Assembly: GCA_963696525.1 (NCBI GenBank)
Contig: CAVOKO010000003.1
Span: forward strand, 372,001 to 436,000
Length of the DNA stretch: 64,000 nucleotides
DNA from: CAWBRT01 sp963696525
GTDB taxonomy: Bacteria; Acidobacteriota; Terriglobia; Terriglobales; Acidobacteriaceae
Direction of reading: 5' to 3'
How positions within the stretch are numbered: position 1 is the stretch's first letter; each line of letters begins with the position of its first letter. The notes under the pieces are model-generated. The model was not told the origin of the DNA. It was given only the letters and a program-made list of their open reading frames with translations, and ran no database searches. Of this stretch, positions 1 through 9,264 are shown one piece after another. A program made the position numbers and the translations under genes.

Positions 1-166
1 TAATGAGAATCGCGGTTGGAGAATGCAGCCAGAAGTTCAGCGGCGGACGCCGGGTGGCAACTCGCTGCGACTGAATCCCGGCCAGCTCCTGGCGGCAGGC
101 GGGGCACAGCATATCCCCGGCACCCGCAGGTTCGAAGGCTCGCCGGCAGTGGGCGCACTCCCGCAT
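1..166 (-). CDS. N-terminal fragment of a zinc-ribbon (possibly rhomboid-type) protein, cut by the window edge
   Basis: Only about 55 N-terminal codons are present and the gene runs off the left edge. The start ATG lies 3 bases after the stop codon of the YVTN lipoprotein gene, so the two are probably co-transcribed. The visible residues carry two cysteine pairs, CAHC at residues 4-7 and CPAC at 21-24, spaced like a small zinc ribbon. They are followed by a basic linker and the beginning of a hydrophobic stretch (LHSPTAILI). Zinc ribbons in front of a membrane domain are common in acidobacterial rhomboid-family proteases. That is an inference, because no rhomboid catalytic motif lies within the window. 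Confidence 0.5.
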   Translation of the reverse strand, partial: MRECAHCRRAFEPAGAGDMLCPACRQELAGIQSQRVATRRPPLNFWLHSPTAILI

Positions 167-169
167 GGG

Positions 170-1342
170 TCAGTTGCCGGCCGGCAGCATTTTGAACGCG
201 ATACCGTTCGGCTGCATGCCGGTGGGAATCATGGTGAACAAACGTTGCGGCGGTCTTTGGATCTTTTTGTCGCGCCGCACATCGAGCCGCAGCACCGACA
301 CATCGCCCGACCCGGTATCCGCCACAAATAGCAGTTGCTCGTCGGGCGTCAACACCATCTGGTCCGGCCTGCTGCCCACTGGAACGCTCACCAGCAGTTT
401 CCTGGTGGGAACATCGAAGACGGCAACCGAGCTCGATTGCAGGTTGCTGACGTAAAGAAGGCTGCTGTCTCCGCTGAAAACCCCGCTCACAGGGCTGTTG
501 CCGGCCAGGAAACTTTCACTGACCTCATTCGACGTGGTGTTGATGGCCGAGATCGTATCCGCCTCGAAGTTGCACACGAACAACTCGCCGCCGTCTGGTT
601 TCAGGATCAAACTGACCGGAGTGCCGCCGACCCGGAGCAGCGTCAGCAGCCTTTTGTTCTTCAAGTCGATGACCGCAATCTGGTGCGATGCGGTGCAAGC
701 CACAAAGGCTTTGCTGCCGTCTGCCAGGATGGCAATGTCTTCCGGGTTCTGGCAGACCGCGAGGGTGGCCTGCACCTCGAGCTTCTGCGCGTCGATCAAG
801 GAGACGGCATTCGCGCCACGAGAGGAGACGACCACCAATTTGCCGTCCGGCGACACCCGCGCCACTCCGGGCTGGGCCGGAACCGGCAGGTTGCCGAGCA
901 GCTGGCGATTCTGCAGATTCAGCGCGGTAACGGTATTCGATCCGGCATTGGCAACGAAGGCGCGCGCCCCGTCCGGGGTTACGGAAAGCAAGTACGGGTT
1001 TCGCTGCACGGCCATCGTCGCCACCAGTTGATTGCTGCGCGCGTCGATGACGCTTACCGATCCCGAATCCGTGTTCACCACGTAAACTTCACTATTGACC
1101 GGGTTCGGGGTAACTCCCGTCGGGTTCTTGCCCACGTTCAGGGTTCTGAGCGGCGCGAACGAAGCGGTGTCGATGATGGTTACGGTGTCGCTCTTGCCGT
1201 TGCTCACATAGATAAAACCTGGCGAGGCGGGCGCGGTTTTCCGGCAACCCAGACAGGCAAACAGCAGCATGCAAACGGCGGCGAAGGCGGTCCAATCAAG
1301 CCGTCTGGGCCGGGGGGCGAACGAACTTTTGTGATTCTTCAC
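170..1342 (-). CDS. YVTN-family beta-propeller lipoprotein
   Basis: The product is 390 residues. An N-terminal signal segment with cysteines at about 30 and 33 fits a lipoprotein cleavage site. After it come about eight beta-propeller blades, each with a YVxN/FVAN-type start and a V-x-V-I-D strand (for example YVSNGKSDTVTIID and YVVNTDSGSVSVID). Such proteins fold into a propeller on the outer face of the membrane, and their ligands are generally unknown. The start is GTG at 1342 and overlaps the stop of the upstream DAHP-synthase relic in a GTGA, so translation may be coupled. There is no strong ribosome site of its own. No frameshift is seen. Confidence 0.85.
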   Translation of the reverse strand: MKNHKSSFAPRPRRLDWTAFAAVCMLLFACLGCRKTAPASPGFIYVSNGKSDTVTIIDTASFAPLRTLNVGKNPTGVTPNPVNSEVYVVNTDSGSVSVIDARSNQLVATMAVQRNPYLLSVTPDGARAFVANAGSNTVTALNLQNRQLLGNLPVPAQPGVARVSPDGKLVVVSSRGANAVSLIDAQKLEVQATLAVCQNPEDIAILADGSKAFVACTASHQIAVIDLKNKRLLTLLRVGGTPVSLILKPDGGELFVCNFEADTISAINTTSNEVSESFLAGNSPVSGVFSGDSSLLYVSNLQSSSVAVFDVPTRKLLVSVPVGSRPDQMVLTPDEQLLFVADTGSGDVSVLRLDVRRDKKIQRPPQRLFTMIPTGMQPNGIAFKMLPAGN

Positions 1343-1554
1343 GCGGAAGCCGGCTCGTCGTTGGGTTTGCCGGTACCGTGTCTCGGATCGACCAGGATGG
1401 GCAAATGGCTTTCGCGCTGGATGGCGGGCACGATGCTGAGGTCGAGCGTTTTGCGCGAGTGATCGGCAACGGTGCGCACCGCGCGCGATTCAATCTTCTG
1501 GCAGACCGCTCGGACGTGCTCTTCCGTGGCTTGGGTCTGCATGACAACGAACAT
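1339..1554 (-). pseudogene. Internally deleted relic of a DAHP synthase (AroF/AroG_II type)
   Basis: This 71-residue open frame joins two pieces that lie far apart in type-I-beta DAHP synthases. Residues 1-22 (MFVVMQTQATEEHVRAVCQK) match the start of the N-terminal ferredoxin-like regulatory domain. Residues about 34-61 (TLDLSIVPAIQR, then ESHLPILVDPRHGTGK) match a strand-and-loop near the end of the TIM barrel. Roughly 200 residues between them, with most of the active site, are missing, as is the barrel's true C-terminus. The frame is open, has a GAGG about 9 bases before its ATG, and overlaps the next gene by four bases. It cannot be an active DAHP synthase. It is either decaying or retained as a short leader. 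Confidence 0.65.
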
Positions 1555-1745
1555 AGGTCGATGCCTCGAAAGTACAGTTTAAGCCTCCTGCAAGCGTGCC
1601 GCAATCTGGCCAGGCAGGCGAGTCGGCCCGCATCCGCCAGCGGTGAAATCGGTGGTCTCCTTCGCTGTGCTCAGGATGACACTCTCGAAGGAGAGTTTTT
1701 CACAGTGCGCTGCAATCCCATGGATGCGTGTGTTATACGTTGCGC

Positions 1746-2689
1746 ATGCCCCGTGCCACCAACGAACCCGCAAAACGAGAGACAGACATCCTGAAGCTGA
1801 TTCCGCCGCCGGATGCGCCGCCGCGGCTTACTTCGCGCCGCATCGGCATTCACACCTCGACCGCCGGCGGCGTGGAAAATGCCGCCGAACGCGCTTACCG
1901 GCTCGGATGCAACGCGTTTCAGATATTCTCTTCGAGCCCGCGGCAGTGGAAGCCCTATGAACTCTCGCGCCCGCAGTGCGAGGCGATGATCCGTCTGCGC
2001 GACAAATACGATTTGCGTCCACTGGTCATCCACGCCAACTATCTCATCAATGTGGCGGGCGGCAATGCCGAGTTCCAGCGCAAATCGATTGCGGCATTTC
2101 GCGCCGAGATGCAACGTGCGCTCGCGCTCGATGGCCGAGTATCTGGTGCTGCATCCCGGATCGTTTCGTGGATCGGAGCGGGCCGAGGGTCTGGAACGAG
2201 CCGCCAGCGCCATCGGCGAAGCCGCGGAGGGGCTGCGCCTGGCGCAGCGCCGGGCTGACCGTCCTGATTGAAAATACGGCGGGCGCCGAGTATTCGCTCG
2301 GCGGCAGCTTTGAGCAGGTAGCGGAGCTGCTGGAGCGGCTGCGGCCGGTGCTTCCCATAGCCGCCTGCATCGACACCTGCCACACCCATGTCGCGGGCTA
2401 CGACATCGTTAGCGAAGCTGGATACCAGCAAACCATGCGGCAACTCGAAGCGACCATCGGCCTCAAAAACATTCCCGTCTGGCATTGCAATGACGCCAAA
2501 GCCGAGCGCGGTTCAAAGCTCGACCGTCACCAGCACATCGGCAAGGGAAGCATCGGGCTGGAGCCTTTCCGCCGCCTGTTGAACGACGCTCGCACGGAGC
2601 ATGCGGCGTTCATCGCCGAAACTCCCATCGACGAGCCGCTCGATGACCTGGCTAACGTGAACGCACTGAAAGCCCTGGTAGGCTGCTGA
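1746..2689 (+). CDS. nfo: Deoxyribonuclease IV (apurinic endonuclease), frame broken twice
   Basis: Endonuclease IV cleaves the DNA backbone 5' of abasic sites in base-excision repair, using three metal ions in a TIM barrel. Family motifs appear in order: RIGIHTSTAGGVENA, FQIFSSSPRQWK, HANYLINVAGG, VLIENTAGAEYSLGG, CIDTCHTHVAGYD and HCNDAKAERGSKLDRH...HIGKGSIG. The ORF changes frame near 2135 and returns near 2250, and the middle piece (MAEYLVLHPGSFRGSERAEG) is also well conserved. The indels therefore look like sequence errors rather than decay. About 314 codons slightly exceeds the usual 280, owing to an N-terminal extension. I start at ATG 1746; a GTG at 1728 is also in frame. The stop codon lies inside a dispersed repeat. 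Confidence 0.85.
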
Positions 2690-2700
2690 AAAGACGCGCC
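2681..2700 (+). repeat. Dispersed 3'-end element, copy 1
   Basis: GGCTGCTGAAAAGACGCGCC. The nfo stop codon TGA is part of the element. Near-identical copies occur at 12540 and, on the opposite strand, at 52680-52661, with a shorter one at 13730. Confidence 0.6.
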
Positions 2701-2816
2701 GGGCAAGCCTTCGGAACGTGCCTTGTGGCGAACCGGGAGATGCTGGTTCGGACCTGGGTTTTGGGTCTCTGCCGCCAACGTTTGTGTAGAATCAAAGATT
2801 GAAACTCCGTAAGATC

Positions 2817-5658
2817 ATGAAGCCTATAAAGAAGACCCAGAAGAACAAGAATCCCCGCCCTTCGGAGCCGTCCAGCGAAGTGGTGGAACGCGCCGCCGAG
2901 ACGGTTCGCCAGGTGGTCGAGAAGACTGCCGGCAGCGTCGGCAAGCTGGTTGAGGAGGTCAAGCAGGATGTCCAGGCCGCCGCGCAGGGACTCGGTCTGG
3001 CCGAAGCCGCCAAGCGACAAGGCCGGCAAGATCAAGATGATAAAGCTGGGCGAAGCCCGGGTGTAGGCGAAGCCACGCAGTCTTCCATCCCCGCGCCCGC
3101 CGCTCCCAGCCGTGAGCGGGATGAAGGCCGTTACAATCCGCAAGCCATCGAACTGAAATGGTCCGAGCGCTGGAACAACGATCCCAACCTCTATGCCGCC
3201 GAGGGTTTGGACTCGGGTAAGCAGAAGTACTACGTCCTGGAGATGCTGCCCTATCCTTCGGGTGCGCTCCACATGGGGCACGTGCGCAACTACTCCATCG
3301 GCGACGCCCTGGCCCGCTACATGTGGATGAACGGCTACAACGTGCTGCATCCGATGGGGTGGGATTCATTCGGCCTTCCCGCCGAGAACGCGGCCATCAA
3401 GAACCGTCAGCCACCGCGGGAGTGGACGCTCGCAAACATCGGCAACATGAAGATGCAGATGAAGCGCCTGGGCTTCGGCTATGACTGGTCGAAAGAGGTC
3501 ACGACCTGTTTCCCGGAATACTACCGGTGGAACCAGTGGTTTTTCCTCAAGTTCTTCGAGCGCGGCCTGGCTTACCGGAAAAAAAGCACCGTCAATTGGT
3601 GTCCTGAATGCCAGACGGTGCTGGCCAATGAGCAGGTTGTGGCCGGTTGTTGCTGGCGGCATGAAACCACGGTGGTCGAGCTGCGCGACCTGGAGCAATG
3701 GTTCCTGCGCACCACCAGCTATGCCGAGGAACTTCTCTCCGGACTCGATCGTCTGCCGGGCTGGCCGGAAAAAGTATGCACCATGCAGCGCAACTGGATC
3801 GGCCGCTCCGAGGGCGCCTTGGTCGACTTCAAATTGGATCACGCCGCCGGAGCCGCGGGCGACAAAATCACGGTTTTCACCACCCGCGTCGACACCATCA
3901 TGGGTGCCACCTCGGTGCAGCTTGCGCCCGAGCATCCGCTGGTCGCCGACTTGATCTCGTTCAATCCCGAGTCTGAAGGCCGGAGTCGATGAACTGCTCG
4001 CAGGCCAACGTTTGGCCAGAGAAGCGGGCGACCTGGGAGCACTCGAAAAGAAGGGTGTCTTCACCGGCTGCAACGCCATTAATCCGTTCAGCGGAGAGCC
4101 CGTTCCGATCTGGGTGGCCAACTACGTCCTGCTGGATTACGGGACGGGCGCCATTATGAGCGTGCCCGCGCACGACGAGCGCGATTACGAGTTCGCTAAA
4201 AAATATGGGCTTGAGATCCGCATCGTAATTCTGCCGCGCCGCGAGGGAGAGCCTCCCGCCGCGGGCGAGCCCGAGACGCCGGTGCTGCCCTACACACACG
4301 AGGAGAGCCTGCTCATCAACTCCGGTCCATGGAGCGGCCTGTCTTGCACCGAAGCGCAGCATGTTATGGCGAAATACGCCGAGGAGCACGGCTTCGGCAA
4401 GGCAACCGTCACCTACCGTCTGAAGGACTGGGGCATCTCCCGCCAGCGTTATTGGGGAACGCCGATTCCGATTATCCACTGCCCTAAGTGCGGTCTGGTG
4501 CCCGTGCCGGAAGATCAGTTGCCCGTGCTTTTGCCCGAGAACGTGGAAATCACCCTGGCCGGCGGCTCGCCTCTCGGACGCATTCCGGAATTCGCCAACA
4601 CCACCTGCCCGAAGTGTGGAGGCCCGGCGCGGCGCGAAACCGACACCATGGACACCTTCGTCGATTCCAGTTGGTATTTCTACCGCTATACCAGCCCGAT
4701 TTCGACCGCACCCTTCGATTCTGCGGTGGCCAATTACTGGTTCCCCATCGATCAGTATATTGGCGGAGTCGAACACGCGATTCTGCACCTGATCTATTCG
4801 CGCTTCTGGACCATGTTCATGCGCGACCTCGGCCTCATTCGCAACGACGAGCCCGCTACACGACTGTTTACCCAGGGCATGGTGATCAAGGACGGAGCCA
4901 AGATGTCGAAGTCGCTGGGCAACGTGGTTTCGCCAGACGACATGGTGGCGCGTTATGGCGCCGACGCGACCCGCCTCTACACGCTGTTTGCCGCGCCGCC
5001 CGACCGCGATCTCGATTGGCAGGACCTCGGTGTCGAAGGCGTCAGCCGCTTCCTCAGCCGGGTCTTCCGCTTCGTCTCCGAAGCTCCGGTGAAGTTTGCC
5101 GCGGGCGAGCCACGCAGCTCTGCCGCCGCCGGGCTCGATCCGCAGGCTCGCGCCGTCGTGCGCAAAATGCACCAAACCATCAAGCGCATCACCGACGAGT
5201 TGAACGGCCGCTGGCACTTCAACACCTGCGTCGCCGGCCTCATGGAATTCCTCAATACCTGCACCGCACAGCAGGAAATCTTCGGCAAAGCGGCGACCTT
5301 GCCTGAACTGCGGACGCTACGCGGCGAAGTGCAGCGCAACCTGGTGCTGATGCTTGCGCCGTTCGCACCGTATCTCGCTCACGAGTTGTGGGAAATGCTG
5401 GGCGAAGATGCTTCCAAGCTGTTGCGCCATCCGTGGCCGAAGTACGATCCCGCGCTGGCCAAGGAAGACGAGATCGAGATGGCCGTGCAACTCAATGGCA
5501 AGTTGCGCGGACATATTGTCGTCTCCGCCGATGCCTCTGAAGACACCACACGGCAGGCCGCCCTAAACGATGAAAAGGTCAAGGCGGCAATCGCGGATAA
5601 ACAAGTTGTCAAGGTAATCGTCGTGGCCGGCAAACTGGTCAACATCGTGGTGCGCTGA
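2817..5658 (+). CDS. leuS: Leucyl-tRNA synthetase with unusual N-terminal extension; one internal frameshift
   Basis: LeuRS charges tRNA-Leu with leucine. The class I signatures are clear: HMGH in PSGALHMGHVRNY near residue 150, and KMSKS in DGAKMSKSLGN in the C-terminal half. Between them lie a zinc-binding insert (CPEC...C), the CP1 editing domain (TTRVDTIMGATSVQLAPEHP), and a second cysteine set (CPKCGL...CPKCGG). The reading frame breaks near 3970: ...SFNPE continues one base over as LKAGVDELLAGQRLA. Because the gene is essential and both parts are intact, this is probably a sequence error. The first 105 or so residues are Lys/Pro/Glu-rich and helical (SSEVVERAAETVRQVVEKTAG) and are not part of LeuRS, whose homology starts at YNPQAIELKWSERW. 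A separate small gene may be fused here through a second indel near 3018. Confidence 0.9.
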
Positions 5659-5749
5659 AGGGCAGTGCGGTCGGGCCAACCAGCCCGCTGCGGACAAACA
5701 AGTGAGGCCTGTTGGCGATAACGACTCAAAGCATGGGCGCGAACAATTC

Positions 5750-7003
5750 CTACTGCGCCGGAGTGCACGCCGTTGCTACTCCCCCCCACCAGCCTTTCCC
5801 GACGGTGATAGGCGAGCCGCTTATCTCTGTAAGACCGTTCGAGGAGACTGCAAATATCGAAAGATACTTGTTAACGGTATAGGAAACGGCCAGGTATTTC
5901 CCGTCGCAACTGAACGCTAAAGATTGGGGATAATCGTTAAAGGTGGCTTCCGCGATCTGAGTCAAGGTGACGCTTGCCGGATCGAAGCGGAAGAGCGTGA
6001 CGGCCATCCCGTTCAAGAAAGCGAGGAGCGTCCCTGATCGGTCCTCCGCCACAGGCCAGCCCGTCAACCCCGGATAACTTGCGACCTGCTGAAATCCAGA
6101 AGAAGAAAGCTGAAAGATCCCGATTCCCACGTCCTGGCTCCCCCCATCGTACTGGTCTGGAGCGGACTCTGCAGCCATAAGATAACCGCTCGCCACGAAC
6201 GTTGCCCACATATATTGTCGGGGTAACCCTAAGAACTGATCATTTGGCCCCGTAAGAATGCTTCCCGTGCTAGGGTCCCTCTTGACGCACACTAAATCCG
6301 AAAGAGAGCCAGGGCCGTTGAAGCTGCCGCCCGGTCCGCACATCCAGGTACCGTTCAGCGAGATCTGCCCCACGTCCATTTCGTAAACTTCTGGAAGGAG
6401 TTGAAATGGCGATCCTTGTAGAGGTGTTAGTCCACCGGTCTGGTGATTAATCAGGTACCCGAAAATGGCGGAGCCTTCGAGATACATAAACCGATAGCTC
6501 GGATCAATGCTCCCAAGGGCCCCTTCGGAGGATGAGAGTTGGGTCAAAGCACCGCTTTGGGTATCCACACTCCAAATCAGGAGTCTTCCTGTGTTGTCAC
6601 TATAGAAGATCAGATCACCGGCGCCAGCGAGCCGGGGATAAAAAACGGGACCTTGGCTCAGGATAATCGGCGGACCCGGTATGGTTGTCGCAGCCCCGTT
6701 TGCCGCAGCCACGCCGTATATCGATGAGCCGTCGCCGAAGAAATCGCCCCAGTTGCCGAAGTAAAAGTATTGCGGTTGCTCTGGTGTTGTATAGGCGGAG
6801 CCTGGGGTTTGTGGAACATTGCTTGTCGGATTTGGGTTTGGATCAGGCGATTGGCTGCTCGGCGCAGGGACGGCACTAGAAGGCTGGCTGTTAGATGAGG
6901 TCTGCGTAACGGGAATATCCGTAATCCCGCGTCCGCATCCCGCCGTTGCCAAACAACAGACAATGCCAACAACAATTAAGCAGATTCCGTACTTTCGTTC
7001 CAT
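5750..7003 (-). CDS. Secreted lipoprotein with predicted beta-propeller fold
   Basis: The chosen start at 7003 (MERKYGICLIVVGIVCCLATAGCGRG) gives a lipoprotein signal peptide with an AGC lipobox. The upstream in-frame extension in the longest ORF is not plausible as protein. A Ser/Pro/Asn-rich linker (residues about 30-65) leads into about 350 residues with repeated patterns such as LIFYSDNTGRLLIWSVDTQSGALTQL, FGYLINHQTGGLTPLQGSPF and LAVSYTVNKYLSIFAVSSNGLTEISGSPITVG. The last ones resemble lactonase/YVTN-type propeller blades. Acidobacteria encode many such surface propeller lipoproteins of unknown ligand. I see no catalytic motif. The gene stands alone on its strand; the neighbouring leuS is convergent. 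Confidence 0.75.
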   Translation of the reverse strand: MERKYGICLIVVGIVCCLATAGCGRGITDIPVTQTSSNSQPSSAVPAPSSQSPDPNPNPTSNVPQTPGSAYTTPEQPQYFYFGNWGDFFGDGSSIYGVAAANGAATTIPGPPIILSQGPVFYPRLAGAGDLIFYSDNTGRLLIWSVDTQSGALTQLSSSEGALGSIDPSYRFMYLEGSAIFGYLINHQTGGLTPLQGSPFQLLPEVYEMDVGQISLNGTWMCGPGGSFNGPGSLSDLVCVKRDPSTGSILTGPNDQFLGLPRQYMWATFVASGYLMAAESAPDQYDGGSQDVGIGIFQLSSSGFQQVASYPGLTGWPVAEDRSGTLLAFLNGMAVTLFRFDPASVTLTQIAEATFNDYPQSLAFSCDGKYLAVSYTVNKYLSIFAVSSNGLTEISGSPITVGKGWWGGVATACTPAQ

Positions 7004-7320
7004 CTTAGAGCTTTCGTAATTCCAGCTACAAACATCGGTGAGATGGTCAGGAGGCGCTGGATGGTTGCTGCTCTCTGCAACCCGGGTCGGATGAATCACA
7101 GCCGAGCGAAACTGTTGATAATTCCGCTAAACCGCCTTCTCAACACTTTCGGTCAGGATGGGTGGAAAAAATAACCCCGCGCTGGTTGGCGACGGGGTTA
7201 ATGGGAGGAAATCGATGTTTAATGACTGTATCGATAATACCCTAGGCGTCACCCAGTGAAATAGGGCATTTCTCGTACATCGGCGGCGAAATCGCCGTAA
7301 TCCCCGGCGTGGTGCCGTAA
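7004..7320. other. Gap before the 5750-7003 lipoprotein gene
   Basis: It should hold that gene's promoter. A minus-strand hairpin terminator is present at 7171-7199. Nothing else stands out. Confidence 0.4.
7171..7199 (-). terminator. Rho-independent terminator (minus strand)
   Basis: Read on the minus strand, AACCCCG pairs with CGGGGTT around a 13-base loop and is followed by ATTTTTT. It would end a minus-strand transcript coming from above 7200, such as the small ORF at 7321-7491, and it insulates the lipoprotein gene downstream. Confidence 0.65.
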
Positions 7321-7491
7321 TTAACACATAGACAAGTGCGCTGCTGCGGACTGTCTGCCTGCCGAACTGGCAAAAGCTTCCGCAGCCGCAGCGCCGGGCT
7401 CAAGGGGGTTCGCCGATGTCCCACGTTCGGCTTCTGTTTGTTCAAGCTCATAACATCCTCTACACAACGTCTCGGGACATTCTTTGCACAA
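7321..7491 (-). CDS. Possible small cysteine-motif protein
   Basis: A 56-codon frame opens with a TTG at 7491 and reads MCKECPETLCRGCYELEQ before an Ala/Ser-rich tail ending SMC. CKEC and CRGC form a compact CxxC-x4-CxxC pattern that could bind zinc or an iron-sulfur cluster. After its TAA the same frame stays open for 23 more codons (LRHHAGDYGDFAADVREM...) to a TGA at 7249, and a terminator follows at 7199. I find no family for it and no clear ribosome site. The support is the motif, the codon composition and the matching terminator, so this remains tentative. The true 5' end may be lost through an indel, since a stop lies 9 codons before the TTG. Confidence 0.3.
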   Translation of the reverse strand: MCKECPETLCRGCYELEQTEAERGTSANPLEPGAAAAEAFASSAGRQSAAAHLSMC

Positions 7492-7853
7492 CGGCGCCGG
7501 CCGGAGCGAGCTTGGCTAAGTTTTTTGGGCGTGAGCTTTTGGGCGAGGCGGGAAGGGAAATCCCGGCTGGAGAGTTCGGCATCTCACTTAATGTGTGCTG
7601 CGGAATTCAGCGGGCATGACCATGACTAAGACACTTGCCTTAGCCCCAAGCAGCTCCCTATAATCAACCAGTTTGCGTTATTCCGGCCTGATGGCTGAAG
7701 CGGGGACAGGAAGGCCGTGATTCCCGATCGGCAGTGAAGGAAGTAAGTCTGGGTAAGCGCCCATAACCCAACCGACGCTAAAAGGCGTTTGCCGGGGATC
7801 CCGACGAGAGTGGGCATTGCACATTCCGCACGGGTTCGAAGGAGAACCATCTC
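7492..7853. other. Gap with a possible structured leader for the TPR gene
   Basis: No convincing gene is seen. The 3' half can fold (see 7720-7800) and probably belongs to the leader of the gene at 7854. Confidence 0.35.
7720..7800 (+). promoter_or_regulatory. Possible structured RNA leader upstream of the TPR protein gene
   Basis: Short arms pair at long range (TCCC/GGGA and CGGC/GCCG, 7722-7732 with 7791-7798) and enclose two hairpins: TGGG/CCCA at 7750-7763 and ACGC/GCGT at 7775-7788. The element ends about 40 bases before the AGGAG of the next gene. It matches no riboswitch consensus I can recall. This is pattern reading only. Confidence 0.22.
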
Positions 7854-9176
7854 ATGAAGAAGTCGCTTCTCACGTTGTTGCTTGCATTGGCGGCAGCCGC
7901 CTACGCCCAGCAATCCACGCCGTTCTCCAACCAATCTGGCAGCAACGCCCAGCCGCCGGCGGCGGGACAGAAGCAGCAGAAGACGATCAAAGATCCCGTC
8001 GAATACAAGGCCTATATTGACGCGGTCCAGGCTTCCGACCCGGCGCAAAGGTCAACCCTGCTGGAAGCCTTCCTGCAGACCTATCCCACCACGGTGATGA
8101 AGGAAGACGCGACCGAGCTGCTGCTGAAAACTTACCAGCAGTTGCTGGCGGGCGATCCCCAAAAATATACGCAGAAAGTGGTGGAGACCGGACAACAACT
8201 GCTGCAAATCAATCCCAGCAACCTGACGGCGCTGGCTCTGCTGAGTTACATGGACCATGCGCTGGCGCAGAGTGGCGGACCTACTGCCGAACAGATGTTG
8301 CAGCAGGCGGGACAATACGGCAAGCGCGGCCTGCAGCAGTTGCAGGTGCAGAGCAAGCCGGACGGATACACCGACGAGCAGTGGACCAAGTTGAAGCAGG
8401 ACTTCCGCGTCGTCTTCCTCGGTTCCATCGGGCACGCGGCGCTGCAAAGCAAGGACTACAAGTCGGCGCAGGAAGCTCTGAAGGAAGTGGTGACCGCCGA
8501 CCCCACCAATTTCACCAACGTGTTTCTGCTGGCGCTGTCGTATCTGGAACCGAATCCTCCGGTGCCCGACGGACTCTTCTGGATTGCGCGGGCAATAGCG
8601 CTGGCTCCGCCGCAGATGCCGGCCACGCAGTTGGAGACCTATAAGCGATACGGCCGCGGCAAATACGTTCGCTATCACGGCTCCGAGGACGGATGGGATC
8701 AGTTGCTGGCCACGGCCAAGACAACATCAGCCGTGCCGGCTAACTTTAGCGTTGCACCGGCGCCCTCTCCGTCCGAGCAGGCTGGCATCATGTTGCAAAA
8801 GAGCACGCCTGAGCAATTGTCTTTCGCCGAATGGCAATTCATTCTGACCTCGGGAAATCAACAGGCCGCCGGTCAGGTCTGGAACGCAATCAAAGGCAAA
8901 GAATTGCGGATGGTAGCGCAGGTGATTTCCGCAACCACCACTAGCGCCCAGATTGCCGGCAGCGAAGACGATATCCAGGCTAATAAGGCCGATATCGAAG
9001 TAGCGTTTGCCAAGCCGCTGGTGGCGGCGCGTGTGCCTAAACCTGGAGCACAGATCACATTCCAGGGAGTTCCGGACAGCTATGCGCCGAATCCGTTCCT
9101 GATGCATATGACGGATGGGCAATTGCTGTCCCGGCCTGCCGCCAGTACGCCGCCACGACGCCGTCAGGCGCAATAA
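7854..9176 (+). CDS. Secreted TPR-like repeat protein
   Basis: The product is 440 residues. A textbook Sec signal peptide (MKKSLLTLLLALAAAAYAQQ) is preceded by AGGAG at a good distance, which fixes the start. Residues about 45-270 are helical repeats of TPR type: YKAYIDAVQASDPAQRSTLLEAFLQTYP, ALLSYMDHALAQ, YKSAQEALKEVVTADPTNFTNVFLLALSYLE. The C-terminal third (residues 310-420) is a beta-rich region with no recognised domain (PGAQITFQGVPDSYAPNPFLMHMTDGQ). It probably acts as a periplasmic scaffold, but no partner can be named. The gene is monocistronic, with a clear terminator after the stop. Confidence 0.8.
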   Translation: MKKSLLTLLLALAAAAYAQQSTPFSNQSGSNAQPPAAGQKQQKTIKDPVEYKAYIDAVQASDPAQRSTLLEAFLQTYPTTVMKEDATELLLKTYQQLLAGDPQKYTQKVVETGQQLLQINPSNLTALALLSYMDHALAQSGGPTAEQMLQQAGQYGKRGLQQLQVQSKPDGYTDEQWTKLKQDFRVVFLGSIGHAALQSKDYKSAQEALKEVVTADPTNFTNVFLLALSYLEPNPPVPDGLFWIARAIALAPPQMPATQLETYKRYGRGKYVRYHGSEDGWDQLLATAKTTSAVPANFSVAPAPSPSEQAGIMLQKSTPEQLSFAEWQFILTSGNQQAAGQVWNAIKGKELRMVAQVISATTTSAQIAGSEDDIQANKADIEVAFAKPLVAARVPKPGAQITFQGVPDSYAPNPFLMHMTDGQLLSRPAASTPPRRRQAQ

Positions 9177-9214
9177 CTCAAAGTCCGTTTGGGTGCTCCG
9201 AAATCAACAAACAG

Positions 9215-9242
9215 CGAGGCGACTCTTCAGCCGCCTCGTTTT
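9215..9242 (+). terminator. Rho-independent terminator after the TPR gene
   Basis: CGAGGCG pairs with CGCCTCG around a 10-base loop and is followed by TTTT. It sits between two convergent genes. Confidence 0.7.
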
Positions 9243-9264
9243 GCCTGGCGCGAATGGCCGCTCT

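Noticed and set aside
335..1462. Long plus-strand ORF (375 codons) opposite the YVTN lipoprotein
   Set aside because: High-GC shadow frame; the minus strand has a clear signal peptide and eight propeller blades.
3961..5217. 418-codon minus-strand ORF
   Set aside because: Lies antisense to the LeuRS catalytic and anticodon domains, which are plainly coding.
2817..5658. Reading leuS as a pseudogene
   Set aside because: Essential gene with all motifs intact on both sides of one indel; a sequence error is more likely.
7249..7491. Stop-codon readthrough or selenocysteine in the small cysteine-motif ORF
   Set aside because: The stop is TAA, not TGA; a missing base or an unrelated downstream frame is simpler.
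7710..7800. Small SRP RNA, suggested by GAAGGAAGTAAG
   Set aside because: The GGTCAGG/GGAAGCAGC tetraloop-receptor core of SRP RNA is not present.
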